DNA of 64,000 nucleotides from Streptomyces anulatus (GCF_014650675.1 NZ_BMVK01000001.1:620001-684000); one strand, 5' to 3'; shown: positions 1-11,537, numbered from the stretch's first letter. Notes: a model not told the origin generated them from the letters alone. Made by a program: numbers and translations.

Positions 1-1191
1 CAGGCAGATCACCGGGCCGAAGATCTCCTCGCGGGCGATGCGCATGGAGTTGTCCACCGAGCCGAAGAGGGTGGGTTCGACGTACCAGCCCCGCTCCTGG
101 GAAGGGGGGCGGTTGCCGCCGGTGAGGATCTTGGCGCCCTCCTCCTGGCCCAATTTTATGTAGTCCAGGGAGCGTTGTTGCTGGCGTCGGGCCACCAAGG
201 GGCCCAGTTCGGTGGTGGGGTCCAGGGGGTCTCCTACGCGCAGGGCGCCGGCCGCCGCCGCGAAGGCTTCCGCCATCTCGTCGTAGCGGGAGTTCGGGGC
301 CAGGATGCGCGTCTGCGCCACGCAGGCCTGGCCGTTGATCATCCAGGCGAAGGGGACGATGCCCGCCACCGCCGCCTCCAGGTCGGCGTCGGGGAGGATG
401 ATCGCCGCCGACTTGCCGCCCAACTCCAGGGTGACGCGGGTCAGGTTGCGGGAGGCCACCTCCATCACGCGGCGGCCGGCCGCCACCGAGCCGGTGAAGG
501 AGACCTTGTCCACGTCCCGGTGGCCCACCAGGTATTCGCTGACCTCACGGTCGGCCGGGAGGATGGAGAGGACTCCGGGCGGCAGGCCGGCCTCCTCCGC
601 GATCTCCGCCAGTACGTAGGCGTCCAGGGGGGTTTCCGGTGAGACCTTCAGGACCGCCGTGCAGCCCGCGAGCAGCGCCGGGGCCAGCTTGGCGGCGGCC
701 GTGAACTGCGGGACGTTCCACGGGACGACCGCGGCGACCACGCCGACCGGTTCGCGGCGGACCAGGAGGGGGCCGAGGACGCCGTCGCGTCGTTCCTCGT
801 ACGGGAAGTCGCGCGCCACCGTGATCGCCGAGTCCCAGACCATCATCGCGGCGAGCGCCTGCACCATGACGCTCGAACTGTACGGAGTGCCGTTCTGGGC
901 GCTGATGAGGCGCGCGAACTCCTCGTGGCGTACGGCGAAGGCGTCCTTGATCCGGGTGATCACCGCGATCCGCTCGTCCAGGCCCATCCTCGGCCAGGGG
1001 CCCTCGTCGAAGGCGCGGCGGGCGGCGGCGACCGCCCGGTCCACATCGCCCTCGGAGGCGTGCGGCACGCGGCCGATGACCTGTTCGGTGTGCGGGGAGA
1101 TCACCTCGATGACCTCGGTTCCCAGCGGATCGGTGAACTCCCCGCCGATGAACAGTTGTCCGTGCTCCACAAGCTCCGTACGTTCCGTCAT
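1..1191 (-). CDS. NAD(P)-dependent aldehyde dehydrogenase, C-terminus cut by window edge
   Basis: Aldehyde dehydrogenase superfamily enzyme that oxidises an aldehyde to the carboxylate with NAD(P)+, in the cytoplasm. The 397 residues visible carry the family landmarks: the general-base glutamate in LELGGKS (Glu256), the catalytic cysteine in NGQACVAQTR (Cys290), and the FTGSVAAGR cofactor loop. The family is usually 470-500 residues, so about 80-100 residues lie beyond base 1. ATG at 1191 is chosen because the protein begins MTERTELVEHGQLFIGGE, the usual ALDH N-terminus. It is divergent from the MBL-fold gene at 1380 and shares a control region with it that holds several inverted repeats. Sterol or fatty-aldehyde oxidation is possible from the context, but the substrate cannot be read from the sequence. 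Confidence 0.93.
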   Translation of the reverse strand, partial: MTERTELVEHGQLFIGGEFTDPLGTEVIEVISPHTEQVIGRVPHASEGDVDRAVAAARRAFDEGPWPRMGLDERIAVITRIKDAFAVRHEEFARLISAQNGTPYSSSVMVQALAAMMVWDSAITVARDFPYEERRDGVLGPLLVRREPVGVVAAVVPWNVPQFTAAAKLAPALLAGCTAVLKVSPETPLDAYVLAEIAEEAGLPPGVLSILPADREVSEYLVGHRDVDKVSFTGSVAAGRRVMEVASRNLTRVTLELGGKSAAIILPDADLEAAVAGIVPFAWMINGQACVAQTRILAPNSRYDEMAEAFAAAAGALRVGDPLDPTTELGPLVARRQQQRSLDYIKLGQEEGAKILTGGNRPPSQERGWYVEPTLFGSVDNSMRIAREEIFGPVICL

Positions 1192-1233
1192 GGCTGTTGC
1201 CTCCCGCGAACCCGTGTACCCGCGCACCCGAAA

Positions 1234-1263
1234 CTGACTGTTCGTCAGAACTGATACCAGTTC
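1234..1263. promoter_or_regulatory. Two adjacent inverted repeats upstream of the aldehyde dehydrogenase
   Basis: CTGAC (1234-1238) and GTCAG (1244-1248) form one dyad with a 5-nt spacer. It abuts a second dyad, GAACTG (1248-1253) and CAGTTC (1258-1263), with a 4-nt spacer. Both lie 43-72 nt upstream of the minus-strand start at 1191, a normal place for a TetR- or GntR-type operator. The assignment to a regulator is inference. Confidence 0.5.
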
Positions 1264-1326
1264 CTGTTGCAGGAGTCCACGGCGTGGACGGCTCCCGGTG
1301 CGCGAATATGTAGTAGACCTGGGCTA

Positions 1327-1354
1327 CCACTGGAACGAGTTCTCGTTACAGTGG
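1327..1354. promoter_or_regulatory. 28-bp near-perfect palindrome, probable operator of the MBL-fold gene
   Basis: The arms CCACTG (1327-1332) and CAGTGG (1349-1354) enclose AACGAG (1334-1339), TT, and CTCGTT (1342-1347). Only the pair 1333/1348 breaks symmetry. The site contains AAC-GA-GTT, the AACnnGTT core seen in KstR-type TetR operators, and shares CTCGTTAC with the site at 9950-9964. It lies 25 nt upstream of the start at 1380, where a bound repressor would block transcription. No regulator gene for it is visible in the window. Confidence 0.6.
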
Positions 1355-1379
1355 AGGCCGAACTGCAGAGGGGGAGCCC

Positions 1380-2426
1380 ATGACGCAGGTGACGCAGGTG
1401 ACCGACCACGGCGGAGGCGTCCACAGCATCAAGGTCCCCATCCCCGACAACCCGCTCGGCCACACCCTGGTCCACCTTGTCGACACCGACCGGGGGCCCG
1501 TCCTCATCGACACCGGCTGGGACGACCCGGCCTCCTGGGACACCCTGGTCGCCGGGCTGACCGCACTCGGCACCGCCGTCGCCGACATCCACGGCGTCGT
1601 CATCACCCACCACCACCCCGACCACCACGGGCTCTCCGGCCAGGTCCGCGAGGCGTCCGGGGCCTGGATCGCGATGCACGAGGCCGACACCGCGATCGTC
1701 CGGCGCACCCGGGAGTCCGAGCCCGGCACCTGGCTCGACTACCTCACCCGCAAGCTCGCCGCCGTCGGCGCGCCGGAGGACCACCTCGCCCCGTTGCGCG
1801 CCGCCCGCAGCGGAGGCCGGCTGCGGACCCTGCCGGGTCTGCGCGCCGCCCTGCCCGACCGGGAGATCGTCCCCGGCGAGCTGCTCGACCTCGCCGGGCG
1901 ACGGCTGCGGGCCGTCTGGACCCCCGGGCACACCCCGGGGCATGTCTGCCTCCACCTGGAGGAGCGGCACCCGGCGGGCCTGGCGGGGTACGGGCGGCTG
2001 TTCTCCGGGGACCATCTGCTGCCGGGGATCAGTCCGCACATCGGGCTGTACGAGGACCCCGACGACACGACGGTCACCGATCCCCTCGGCGACTACCTCG
2101 CCTCGCTGGAGCGGATCGGCCGGCTCGGGGTCGCCGAGGTACTGCCCGCCCACCAGCACGCGTTCACCGATGCGGGCGGACGGGTGCGGGAGCTGCTGGA
2201 CCACCACGAGGAGCGGCTGACCGGGCTCCTCGCGCTGCTCGCCACGCCCCTCACCCCGTGGCAGCTCGCGGAGCGGATGGAGTGGAACCGGCCCTGGGAG
2301 CAGATCCCGCACGGCTCGCGGTCCATCGCCGTCTCCGAGGCCGAGTCCCATCTGCGGCGGCTCGTGAAGCTCGGCCGCGCGGAGGCCGTGCCGGGCGGGC
2401 CCCCGGTGACGTACATCGCGGTCTGA
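1380..2426 (+). CDS. MBL-fold metallo-hydrolase
   Basis: Metallo-beta-lactamase superfamily hydrolase (348 aa), cytoplasmic. The zinc-binding motif THHHPDHHG lies at residues 76-84. It is followed by WTPGHTPGHVCLH, FSGDHLLPGISPHIGLY and the distal PAHQHAF histidine, so both metal sites look intact. The last ~100 residues resemble the winged-helix tail of LACTB2/glyoxalase II-like members. ATG at 1380 follows a GGGGGAG ribosome site. Such proteins often hydrolyse acyl-CoA or hydroxyacyl thioesters. Given the divergent aldehyde dehydrogenase and the KstR-like operator, a role in acyl-CoA or steroid side-chain catabolism is plausible but unproven. Confidence 0.92.
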   Translation: MTQVTQVTDHGGGVHSIKVPIPDNPLGHTLVHLVDTDRGPVLIDTGWDDPASWDTLVAGLTALGTAVADIHGVVITHHHPDHHGLSGQVREASGAWIAMHEADTAIVRRTRESEPGTWLDYLTRKLAAVGAPEDHLAPLRAARSGGRLRTLPGLRAALPDREIVPGELLDLAGRRLRAVWTPGHTPGHVCLHLEERHPAGLAGYGRLFSGDHLLPGISPHIGLYEDPDDTTVTDPLGDYLASLERIGRLGVAEVLPAHQHAFTDAGGRVRELLDHHEERLTGLLALLATPLTPWQLAERMEWNRPWEQIPHGSRSIAVSEAESHLRRLVKLGRAEAVPGGPPVTYIAV

Positions 2427-2499
2427 CGTCCGGCCCCGTCGTGGCCCGCGCCCCCAGTGACGTACCTGGCGACGTGCAGCTCCCGGCCCCTCTCCTACG

Positions 2500-2680
2500 G
2501 ACCGGTAGAGTGGGCAGGTCGTCATCATGCCCGTACAGGGGGAAGCCGGTGCGAATCCGGCGCAGCGCCCCAGCCGTGAACCGTCCGCCCGACGGCAGCC
2601 GGACCGCCCTCCGCGGAGCGTGACCGGCTCGGGCCACCGGAACCCCGGTGGCCGGCACCGTCGAGGCATACGGGGCCGGA
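2500..2680 (+). promoter_or_regulatory. Cobalamin (B12) riboswitch
   Basis: The conserved B12-box core lies at 2537-2580: a GGGGGAAG block, CCGGTGCGAATCCGGC, CAGCGCCCC, then CCGTGA. It is preceded by the pairing segment around GGGCAGGTC...CATCATGCCC (2512-2532). Further stems follow, including GGCCACCGG/CCGGTGGCC at 2632-2653. This is the RF00174 class of adenosylcobalamin/cobalamin aptamers, which normally turns expression off when B12 is plentiful. It precedes an ECF transporter operon, so the operon is predicted to take up cobalamin or cobalt. The outer boundaries are approximate. No coding gene lies in 2427-2739. Confidence 0.9.
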
Positions 2681-2681
2681 G

Positions 2682-2705
2682 CCCGGGGCTCTCGTGCGCC
2701 CCGGG
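2682..2705 (+). terminator. Hairpin in the riboswitch expression platform
   Basis: CCCGGGGC (2682-2689) pairs perfectly with GCCCCGGG (2698-2705) over an 8-nt loop. It sits between the aptamer and the AGGAGAGG ribosome site at 2721-2728. It has no T-run, so it may act by sequestration or Rho-linked termination rather than as a classical intrinsic terminator. The mechanism is inference. Confidence 0.45.
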
Positions 2706-2739
2706 GAGTCCGGCCCTCGCAGGAGAGGCCCAGCCAGCC

Positions 2740-3993
2740 ATGACCGTACGCCGCAGCGCAGCCGCGCTCGCGACCACCGCCGTGCTCCTGGGCGCGGCCG
2801 CACCTGTAGCGGTCGCCGCGCCGAGTCCCTCCCCGTCGGCGGAGCTGCCGGCCGGGCTCTACGGCACCACGGACCCCACGTACGACGGGGTGTGGCGGCA
2901 GTCGCTGGCCTTCCTCGCGCAGAAGATCGAGTACGTCACGCCGTCGACGCAGGCGGTGGAGTGGCTGGCGGGCCAGCAGTGCGACAGCGGGGCGTTCACC
3001 TCGTACCGGGCCGACGCCTCCAAGCCCTGCGACGCGTCCACGGTGATGGACACCAACGCCACCGCCGTCGCCGTCCAGGCCCTCGTCGAGATCAACCAGC
3101 GCCGCGACGACGCCAACAACGGGGCCGACTGGCTGAAGTCCGTGCAGAACGAGGACGGCGGCTGGGGCTACAACCCCGGCAGCCCGAGCGACGCGAACTC
3201 CACGTCCATCGTCATCGGCGCGCTCGCCCGGACCGGTGTCCCGGTCAACGAGCTCACCACCGCCGACGGCAGCACCCCGTACACCGCCCTCCAGTCCCTG
3301 GCCATCCCCTGCGGGGACGAGGACGGCGGCGCGTTCGCCTACCAGCCGGGCAAGAAGGGCGAGCTGACCGCCAACCTGGACGCCACCGCGGCCTCGGTGC
3401 TCGGCCTGATGGGCAAGGGCATCGCCTCCGGCACGTCCAACGCGGTCAAGGACCCCTCCTGCACGAAGGGCGACGACCTCAGCCCGGAGCAGACCGCCCA
3501 GAACGGCTCCTTCTTCCTCGCGGACACCCTGAAGAAGTCGCCGTACCTGGAGCAGGCACCGATGCCGGGCGCCGAGGACACCGAGCCGCAGCCCGACTAC
3601 GGCAACACCGCGGACGCGGTCGTCGCGCTCGCCGCCTCCGGGCACACGGACAAGGCCGAGGCCTCCGTCGCCTGGCTGCAGAAGAACGCCACGGGCTGGG
3701 CGAAGCAGGGCGGTCCGGCCGCCACCGCGCAGCTGATCCTCGCGGCACACGCCACCGGCGCGGACGCCCGCAGCTTCGGCGGGGTCGACCTCGTCAAGCA
3801 GCTCAACACGATGGGACCCTCCCCGGCCGCCACCGCCCTCCCCTCGCCCACGCCGACCGGTCCGCAGCCCTCCAGCGGCACCGACAGCGACGACAGCGGG
3901 CTGAGCCTGGGGTGGCTGATCGGCATCGGTCTCGCCGCCGGGGCGGGCATCGGCTTCCTGCTCAGCATGCGCCGGAAGAAGCAGCAGCCGTGA
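2740..3993 (+). CDS. Secreted, membrane-anchored prenyltransferase/squalene-oxidase-repeat (alpha/alpha-barrel) protein of the B12-riboswitch operon
   Basis: 417 residues. There is a signal peptide at ~1-27 ending AVAA, and repeats of the terpenoid-cyclase/prenyltransferase alpha/alpha-toroid type (for example VQNEDGGWGYNPGSPSDANS, GNTADAVVALAASG). A low-complexity Ser/Pro/Thr linker follows, then a C-terminal membrane helix near residues 389-407 with an RRKK anchor. The protein is therefore outside the membrane, tethered at its C-terminus. The same fold forms the alpha domain of eukaryotic cobalamin carriers (intrinsic factor, transcobalamin). With the upstream riboswitch and downstream ECF genes, a B12-capturing role is inferred; no enzyme is implied. 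The start ATG at 2740 follows AGGAGAGG. Its stop overlaps the next start. Confidence 0.85.
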   Translation: MTVRRSAAALATTAVLLGAAAPVAVAAPSPSPSAELPAGLYGTTDPTYDGVWRQSLAFLAQKIEYVTPSTQAVEWLAGQQCDSGAFTSYRADASKPCDASTVMDTNATAVAVQALVEINQRRDDANNGADWLKSVQNEDGGWGYNPGSPSDANSTSIVIGALARTGVPVNELTTADGSTPYTALQSLAIPCGDEDGGAFAYQPGKKGELTANLDATAASVLGLMGKGIASGTSNAVKDPSCTKGDDLSPEQTAQNGSFFLADTLKKSPYLEQAPMPGAEDTEPQPDYGNTADAVVALAASGHTDKAEASVAWLQKNATGWAKQGGPAATAQLILAAHATGADARSFGGVDLVKQLNTMGPSPAATALPSPTPTGPQPSSGTDSDDSGLSLGWLIGIGLAAGAGIGFLLSMRRKKQQP

Positions 3994-4700
3994 GCCGTAC
4001 GCCGGTCCCGGCGCGACTGCGGAATCCCGTTGTCGCGCTGCTGGCCGCCCTCGTCGCCGCCTCGGCCGTCCTGCTCGGCGCGGGCAGCGCGGAGGCCGCC
4101 GGATACCGCTACTGGTCCTTCTGGGACGGCAACGGCAAGAACTGGGAGTACGCCACCCAGGGGCCGTCGCTGCTGCGCCCGGACGACGGTGCGGTCCAGG
4201 GTTTCCGGTTCGCCGTGAGCGAGGACTCGGGCGATGCCGCCCAGCCGCGCCGCGCCCCCGACTTCGGGGCGATCTGCGCGGACACCCCGGCGAAGGACGG
4301 GCAGAAGCGGGTGGCGCTGGTGATCGACCCCGGTACGGCGGCGGACGCCCCTGACGGGGAGAAGCCGCCCGCGCCGCGCACGGCGTGCGCGCAGGTCGCG
4401 CCGGACGCCAGCAGCGCGGAGGCGCTCGCGGCGGTGGCGAAGCCGCTGCGGTACGACAGCAGCGCCATGCTCTGCGCGATCTCGGGCTACCCGAAGTCGG
4501 GCTGCGGCGAGCAGGTGTCCGGCGAGGACGGCAGCGCGAAGCCGACACCCTCCACCACCGCATCGGGCAGGACTGCGGACGAGGCCGACGACGACAGTGG
4601 AGACGGTGGCGGCGGTCCGTCCGTCGGGCTCCTCGTCGGTATCGGCGCCGTCCTTCTGCTGGGTGTCGCCGCCGTGGTCCAGGCCCGCCGCCGCCGGTGA
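3990..4700 (+). CDS. SCO2322-family secreted, C-terminally anchored protein
   Basis: 236 residues with a signal peptide (VVALLAALVAASAVLLGAGS, cleavage after AEA), an ectodomain beginning GYRYWSFWDGNGKNWEYA, an acidic Ser/Thr-rich linker, and a C-terminal membrane helix (VGLLVGIGAVLLLGVAAVV) with an RRRR stop-transfer. The GTG start at 3990 overlaps the previous stop (GTGA), so the two are translationally coupled. The function is not established. The ectodomain has the look of the small beta domain (DUF4430-like) that accompanies alpha/alpha-barrels in B12 carriers, but this is a weak visual similarity. It is predicted to work with the preceding protein and the ECF transporter at the outer face of the membrane. 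Confidence 0.8.
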   Translation: MSRTPVPARLRNPVVALLAALVAASAVLLGAGSAEAAGYRYWSFWDGNGKNWEYATQGPSLLRPDDGAVQGFRFAVSEDSGDAAQPRRAPDFGAICADTPAKDGQKRVALVIDPGTAADAPDGEKPPAPRTACAQVAPDASSAEALAAVAKPLRYDSSAMLCAISGYPKSGCGEQVSGEDGSAKPTPSTTASGRTADEADDDSGDGGGGPSVGLLVGIGAVLLLGVAAVVQARRRR

Positions 4701-5920
4701 CCGCCTCCCCCGCCCCGGCGTCGGCCCGGCTGCTGCGCCGTGCCCTGCACGCCCCCGAGGCGGACCGCGGCAACGCGCTGCCCGCCGGGGCGTGGTGGCT
4801 GTGGGCGCTGGGTCTGGCCACCGCCGCGTCCCGGACGACGAACCCACTGCTGCTCGGGCTGTTGGTCGGGGTGGCGGGGTACGTGGTGGCGGCGCGGCGG
4901 ACGGACGCGCCGTGGGCCCGTTCGTACGGTGCGTTCGTCAAACTCGGGCTGTTCGTCGTGGCGCTGCGGCTGCTGTTCTCCGTCTTTCTCGGTTCGTCGA
5001 TCCCCGGCTCCCACACGGTGTTCGTCCTCCCCGAACTGCCGCTGCCCGACTGGGCGCAGGGCGTGCGGATCGGTGGCCGGGTCACCGCCGAGCAACTGGT
5101 CTTCTCGCTGTACGAGGGGATGAAGCTGGCCGCTCTGCTGATCTGCGTCGGCGCGGCGAACGCGCTGGCCAACCCGGCACGGCTGCTGAAGTCGCTGCCG
5201 GGTGCGCTGTACGAGGCGGGGGTCGCCGTCGTGGTCGCGATGACGTTCGCGCCGAACATGGTGGCCGACGTGGTCCGGCTGCGCACCGCGCGCCGGCTGC
5301 GGGGGCGGCCGACCGGCGGTGTGCGGGCCGTGGCGCAGATCGGGCTGCCGGTGCTGGAGGGTGCGCTGGAGCGGTCGGTGGCGGTGGCCGCATCGATGGA
5401 CGCGCGCGGGTACGGGCGTACGGCGCAGGTCCCGGCCGCCGTCCGGCACACCACGAACGTCCTCACCCTGGGCGGGCTGCTCGGGGTGTGCGCCGGCACG
5501 TACGGGCTGCTGGCCGCGCAGGGGGCGGTGTACGGGCTGCCGTTGCTGCTGGCCGGTCTGGTCACGGCAATGGCCGGGCTGCGGCTCGGCGGGCGGCGCT
5601 CGGTGCGCACCCGGTACCGGCCCGACCGGTGGGGTGTGCGGGCCTGGCTGGTGGCGTGCTCGGGTGCGGTGGTCGCGGCGGCGATGATCTGGGCGGGCGC
5701 GGTGGATCCGGACGCGATGCGCCCCGGTGTCGTACCGCTGACCGCGCCGGTGCTGCCGCTGTGGCCCGCCGCTGCGGTGCTGGTCGGGCTGCTGCCCGCG
5801 CTGGTCGCCCCCGTACCGCCGTCCTCGTACGGGACCGGGAAGCCGTCCTCGTACGGAGCCGGGAAGCCGTCCGCGCACGGGACCGGGAAACAGGCTCGTA
5901 TCGGCAAGGAGCAGGCGTGA
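4697..5920 (+). CDS. ECF transporter transmembrane component T (EcfT/CbiQ)
   Basis: 407-residue integral membrane coupling protein that links substrate-binding S components to the ATPases. Several hydrophobic helices are visible (for example LGLFVVALRLLFSVFLG, MKLAALLICVGAANALA). The cytoplasmic coupling region carries the diagnostic arginine motifs RTARRLRGR and AASMDARGYGR at about residues 195-245. GTG at 4697 overlaps the upstream stop. The last ~30 residues are a degenerate hydrophilic repeat (SSYGTGKP, SSYGAGKP, SAHGTGKQ) from an 18-24 nt DNA repeat. It is part of the five-gene riboswitch-led operon. Confidence 0.93.
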   Translation: MTASPAPASARLLRRALHAPEADRGNALPAGAWWLWALGLATAASRTTNPLLLGLLVGVAGYVVAARRTDAPWARSYGAFVKLGLFVVALRLLFSVFLGSSIPGSHTVFVLPELPLPDWAQGVRIGGRVTAEQLVFSLYEGMKLAALLICVGAANALANPARLLKSLPGALYEAGVAVVVAMTFAPNMVADVVRLRTARRLRGRPTGGVRAVAQIGLPVLEGALERSVAVAASMDARGYGRTAQVPAAVRHTTNVLTLGGLLGVCAGTYGLLAAQGAVYGLPLLLAGLVTAMAGLRLGGRRSVRTRYRPDRWGVRAWLVACSGAVVAAAMIWAGAVDPDAMRPGVVPLTAPVLPLWPAAAVLVGLLPALVAPVPPSSYGTGKPSSYGAGKPSAHGTGKQARIGKEQA

Positions 5921-7674
5921 TCAGGTTCGAGCGGGTCTCCGTGCGGTACGAGGGCACGGAGCGCCCCACGCTGTCCGGTGTCGATCTCACGGTCCCCGAG
6001 GGCGAACTCGTCCTGCTCGTCGGCCCCTCCGGTGTCGGCAAGTCGACTCTGCTGGGTACGGTCTCCGGGCTCGTCCCGCACTTCACGGGCGGGCTGCTCT
6101 CGGGCCGGGTCACGGTGGGCGGCCGCGACACCCGTACGCACAAGCCCCGCGAACTGGCCGATCTGGTCGGCACGGTGGGCCAGGACCCGTTGGCGCACTT
6201 CGTCACGGACACCGTCGAGGACGAGCTGGCGTACGGCATGGAGTCGCTGGGTCTCGCCCCCGACGTGATGCGCCGCCGGGTCGAGGAGACGCTCGATCTG
6301 CTGGGGCTGGCCGAGCTGCGCGACCGGCCGATCGCGACCCTGTCGGGCGGCCAGCAGCAGCGGGTGGCGATCGGTTCGGTGCTCACCCCGCACCCGAGGG
6401 TGCTGGTGCTGGACGAGCCGACCTCCGCGCTGGACCCGGCGGCTGCCGAGGAGGTCCTCGCGGTGCTCCAGCGGCTGGTGCACGACCTGGGCACGACCGT
6501 GCTGATGGCCGAGCACCGGCTGGAGCGCGTGGTGCAGTACGCGGACCAGGTCGTCCTGCTGCCCGCCCCGGGCGCCGCCCCCGTGATGGGGCCGCCCGCC
6601 GAGATCATGAAGGTGTCGCCGGTTCGGCCGCCGGTGGCCGAGCTGGGACTGCTCGCGGGCTGGGACCCGCTGCCCCTGTCGGTGCGGGACGCCCGGCGCG
6701 GGGCGGGCGGGCTGCGGGAGCGGCTGGCGGACGCGTCGCCGCCGGAGACCGCGTCGGTCCCGGAGCCGCCCGCGCCCCCGGAGGCGCCGGGGGAGCCTGG
6801 GAAGCCGGGGATGCCGGGGGCGGCCGTTCCGGTCGCTGCCGAGCGGCAACGGACCGGCCGGTTCGCCCGGCTCCTGGGGCGCGGGGCCGGCGCCCCGGCC
6901 GCCCCGGTCGCCGATCCGGTCACCCGGGTCGACGGGCTCGGGGTGCGGCGCGGCCGGGTCGAGGCGCTGCGGCGGGTGACGCTCACCGTGGCCCCGGGTG
7001 AGACGGTGGCCCTGATGGGCCGCAACGGTGCCGGCAAGTCCACGCTGCTCGGCGCGCTCGTCGGCATGATCGAGCCCACCTCGGGCACCGTGCGCGTCGG
7101 CGGCCTGGCCCCGGCCCGGACGGACCCCCGGGCGATGGTGCGCCGGGTCGGCCTCGTACCGCAGGAGCCGCGCGATCTGCTGTACGCGGACACGGTGGCC
7201 GCCGAGTGCGCCGCCGCCGACCGGGACGCGGGCGCGGCGGAGGGCACCTGCCGGGCGCTGGTGTCGGAGCTGCTGCCGGGCGTCGGGGACGACACCCACC
7301 CCCGGGACCTCTCCGAGGGCCAGCGGCTCGCCCTGGCACTGGCACTGGTACTGACGGGCCGGCCACCGCTGTTGCTGCTGGACGAGCCGACGCGTGGTCT
7401 GGACTACGCGGCGAAGGCCCGGCTCGTCGGCGTGCTGCGCGGTCTGGCGGCCGAGGGGCACGCGATCGTCCTGGCGACGCACGACGTGGAGCTGGCGGCC
7501 GAACTGGCGCACCGGGTGGTGATCCTCGCCGACGGGGAGGTCGTCGCGGACGGCCCGACCGGGCGGGTGGTGGTCTCCTCCCCCGCGTTCGCCCCGCAGA
7601 CGGCGAAGATCCTGGCCCCGCAGGAGTGGCTGACCGTGTCCCAGGTACGCGCGGCGCTGGAGGCGGGAGCGTGA
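5917..7674 (+). CDS. ECF transporter double ATPase (EcfA-EcfA' fusion)
   Basis: 585 residues with two complete ABC ATPase halves. Half one has Walker A GPSGVGKST, signature LSGGQQQR and Walker B VLVLDEPTSALD. Half two, after a Pro/Glu-rich linker at ~residues 265-335, has Walker A GRNGAGKST, signature LSEGQ and Walker B LLLLDEPTRGLD. The two-protein ATPase pair of ECF transporters is here one polypeptide. ATP hydrolysis drives substrate import through the T and S subunits. The GTG at 5917 overlaps the EcfT stop. The S-E-G-Q in half two replaces the usual S-G-G-Q, a tolerated asymmetry in heterodimeric ATPases. Confidence 0.95.
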   Translation: MIRFERVSVRYEGTERPTLSGVDLTVPEGELVLLVGPSGVGKSTLLGTVSGLVPHFTGGLLSGRVTVGGRDTRTHKPRELADLVGTVGQDPLAHFVTDTVEDELAYGMESLGLAPDVMRRRVEETLDLLGLAELRDRPIATLSGGQQQRVAIGSVLTPHPRVLVLDEPTSALDPAAAEEVLAVLQRLVHDLGTTVLMAEHRLERVVQYADQVVLLPAPGAAPVMGPPAEIMKVSPVRPPVAELGLLAGWDPLPLSVRDARRGAGGLRERLADASPPETASVPEPPAPPEAPGEPGKPGMPGAAVPVAAERQRTGRFARLLGRGAGAPAAPVADPVTRVDGLGVRRGRVEALRRVTLTVAPGETVALMGRNGAGKSTLLGALVGMIEPTSGTVRVGGLAPARTDPRAMVRRVGLVPQEPRDLLYADTVAAECAAADRDAGAAEGTCRALVSELLPGVGDDTHPRDLSEGQRLALALALVLTGRPPLLLLDEPTRGLDYAAKARLVGVLRGLAAEGHAIVLATHDVELAAELAHRVVILADGEVVADGPTGRVVVSSPAFAPQTAKILAPQEWLTVSQVRAALEAGA

Positions 7675-8549
7675 AGGGGACGGCGACGGAGATACGGGAG
7701 CGGGCTCCCCGGCCCGTGCGGCTCGGGCCGAAGTCGGTGGCCGTGCTGCTGCTGACCGGGGCCGTCGGCGTGGTCGCCTTCGGGTGGCCGCTGCTGGCGG
7801 ACGCCGGGTCCGGGCTGGCGCACGCGAAGGACGCGCCCTGGCTGTTCGCGGCGCTGCTGCCGCTGCTGGTCGCGGTGGTCGTGGCGACGATCTCCGAGTC
7901 CGGGATGGACGCGAAGGCCGTCGCGATGCTCGGCGTGCTGGCCGCGGTGGGCGCGGCGTTGCGCCCGCTCGGGGCCGGCACGGCAGGGCTGGAGCCGATG
8001 TTCTTCCTGATGGTGCTGAGCGGCCGGGTGCTGGGGCCCGGGTTCGGGTTCGTGCTCGGTTCGGTGACCATGTTCGCCTCGGCGCTGCTGACCGGCGGGG
8101 TCGGGCCCTGGATGCCGTTCCAGATGCTGTCGATGGGCTGGTTCGCCATGGGCGCGGGGCTGCTGCCGGGGGCGGACCGGCTGCGCGGGCGGGCCGAGTC
8201 GGCGATGCTGGCGGCGTACGGCTGCGTGGCGGCGTCCGCGTACGGCACGGTGATGAATCTGCAGGGCTGGCCGCTCATCGCCGGGCTGGGTTCGGGGATC
8301 TCGTTCGTCGCGGGCGACCCGCTGCACGAGAACCTGGTGCGCTTCCTCGCCTACTGTGCGGCGACCTCGCTGGGCTGGGACCTGGGGCGGGCGGCGCTGA
8401 CCGTGGTCCTGACCCTCACGCTCGGCCCGACGCTGCTGAGGGCGCTGCGCCGGGCCACCCGCCGTGCCGCCTTCGACGCGCGCGCCGTGTTCGGGGAGCC
8501 GGAGGAGCCGGGGAGGCAGCCCGGGGGGACGGCCCCGGGCCCACCGTGA
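7671..8549 (+). CDS. ECF transporter S component, probable cobalamin/cobalt-related substrate binder
   Basis: 292-residue polytopic membrane protein, last gene of the operon, GTG start overlapping the previous stop. Hydrophobic segments include VAVLLLTGAVGVVAFGWPLL and LVAVVVATISESGMDAK. The stretch PMFFLMVLSGRVLGPGFGFV is typical of the membrane-embedded S components of the CbrT/QueT-like ECF class. Substrate identity rests on the cobalamin riboswitch 5 kb upstream in the same operon, so B12 or a precursor is the best guess. It ends 15 bp before the convergent thiolase stop, with no obvious terminator between them. Confidence 0.88.
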   Translation: MKGTATEIRERAPRPVRLGPKSVAVLLLTGAVGVVAFGWPLLADAGSGLAHAKDAPWLFAALLPLLVAVVVATISESGMDAKAVAMLGVLAAVGAALRPLGAGTAGLEPMFFLMVLSGRVLGPGFGFVLGSVTMFASALLTGGVGPWMPFQMLSMGWFAMGAGLLPGADRLRGRAESAMLAAYGCVAASAYGTVMNLQGWPLIAGLGSGISFVAGDPLHENLVRFLAYCAATSLGWDLGRAALTVVLTLTLGPTLLRALRRATRRAAFDARAVFGEPEEPGRQPGGTAPGPP

Positions 8550-8564
8550 AGTGCCGTTACGGGG

Positions 8565-11537
<2,973 letters not shown>

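Noticed and set aside
2251..7512. A 1753-codon open frame on the minus strand opposite the ECF operon
   Set aside because: High-GC shadow frame: no ribosome site, no domain similarity, and the plus strand has five clear overlapping genes with ABC and EcfT motifs.
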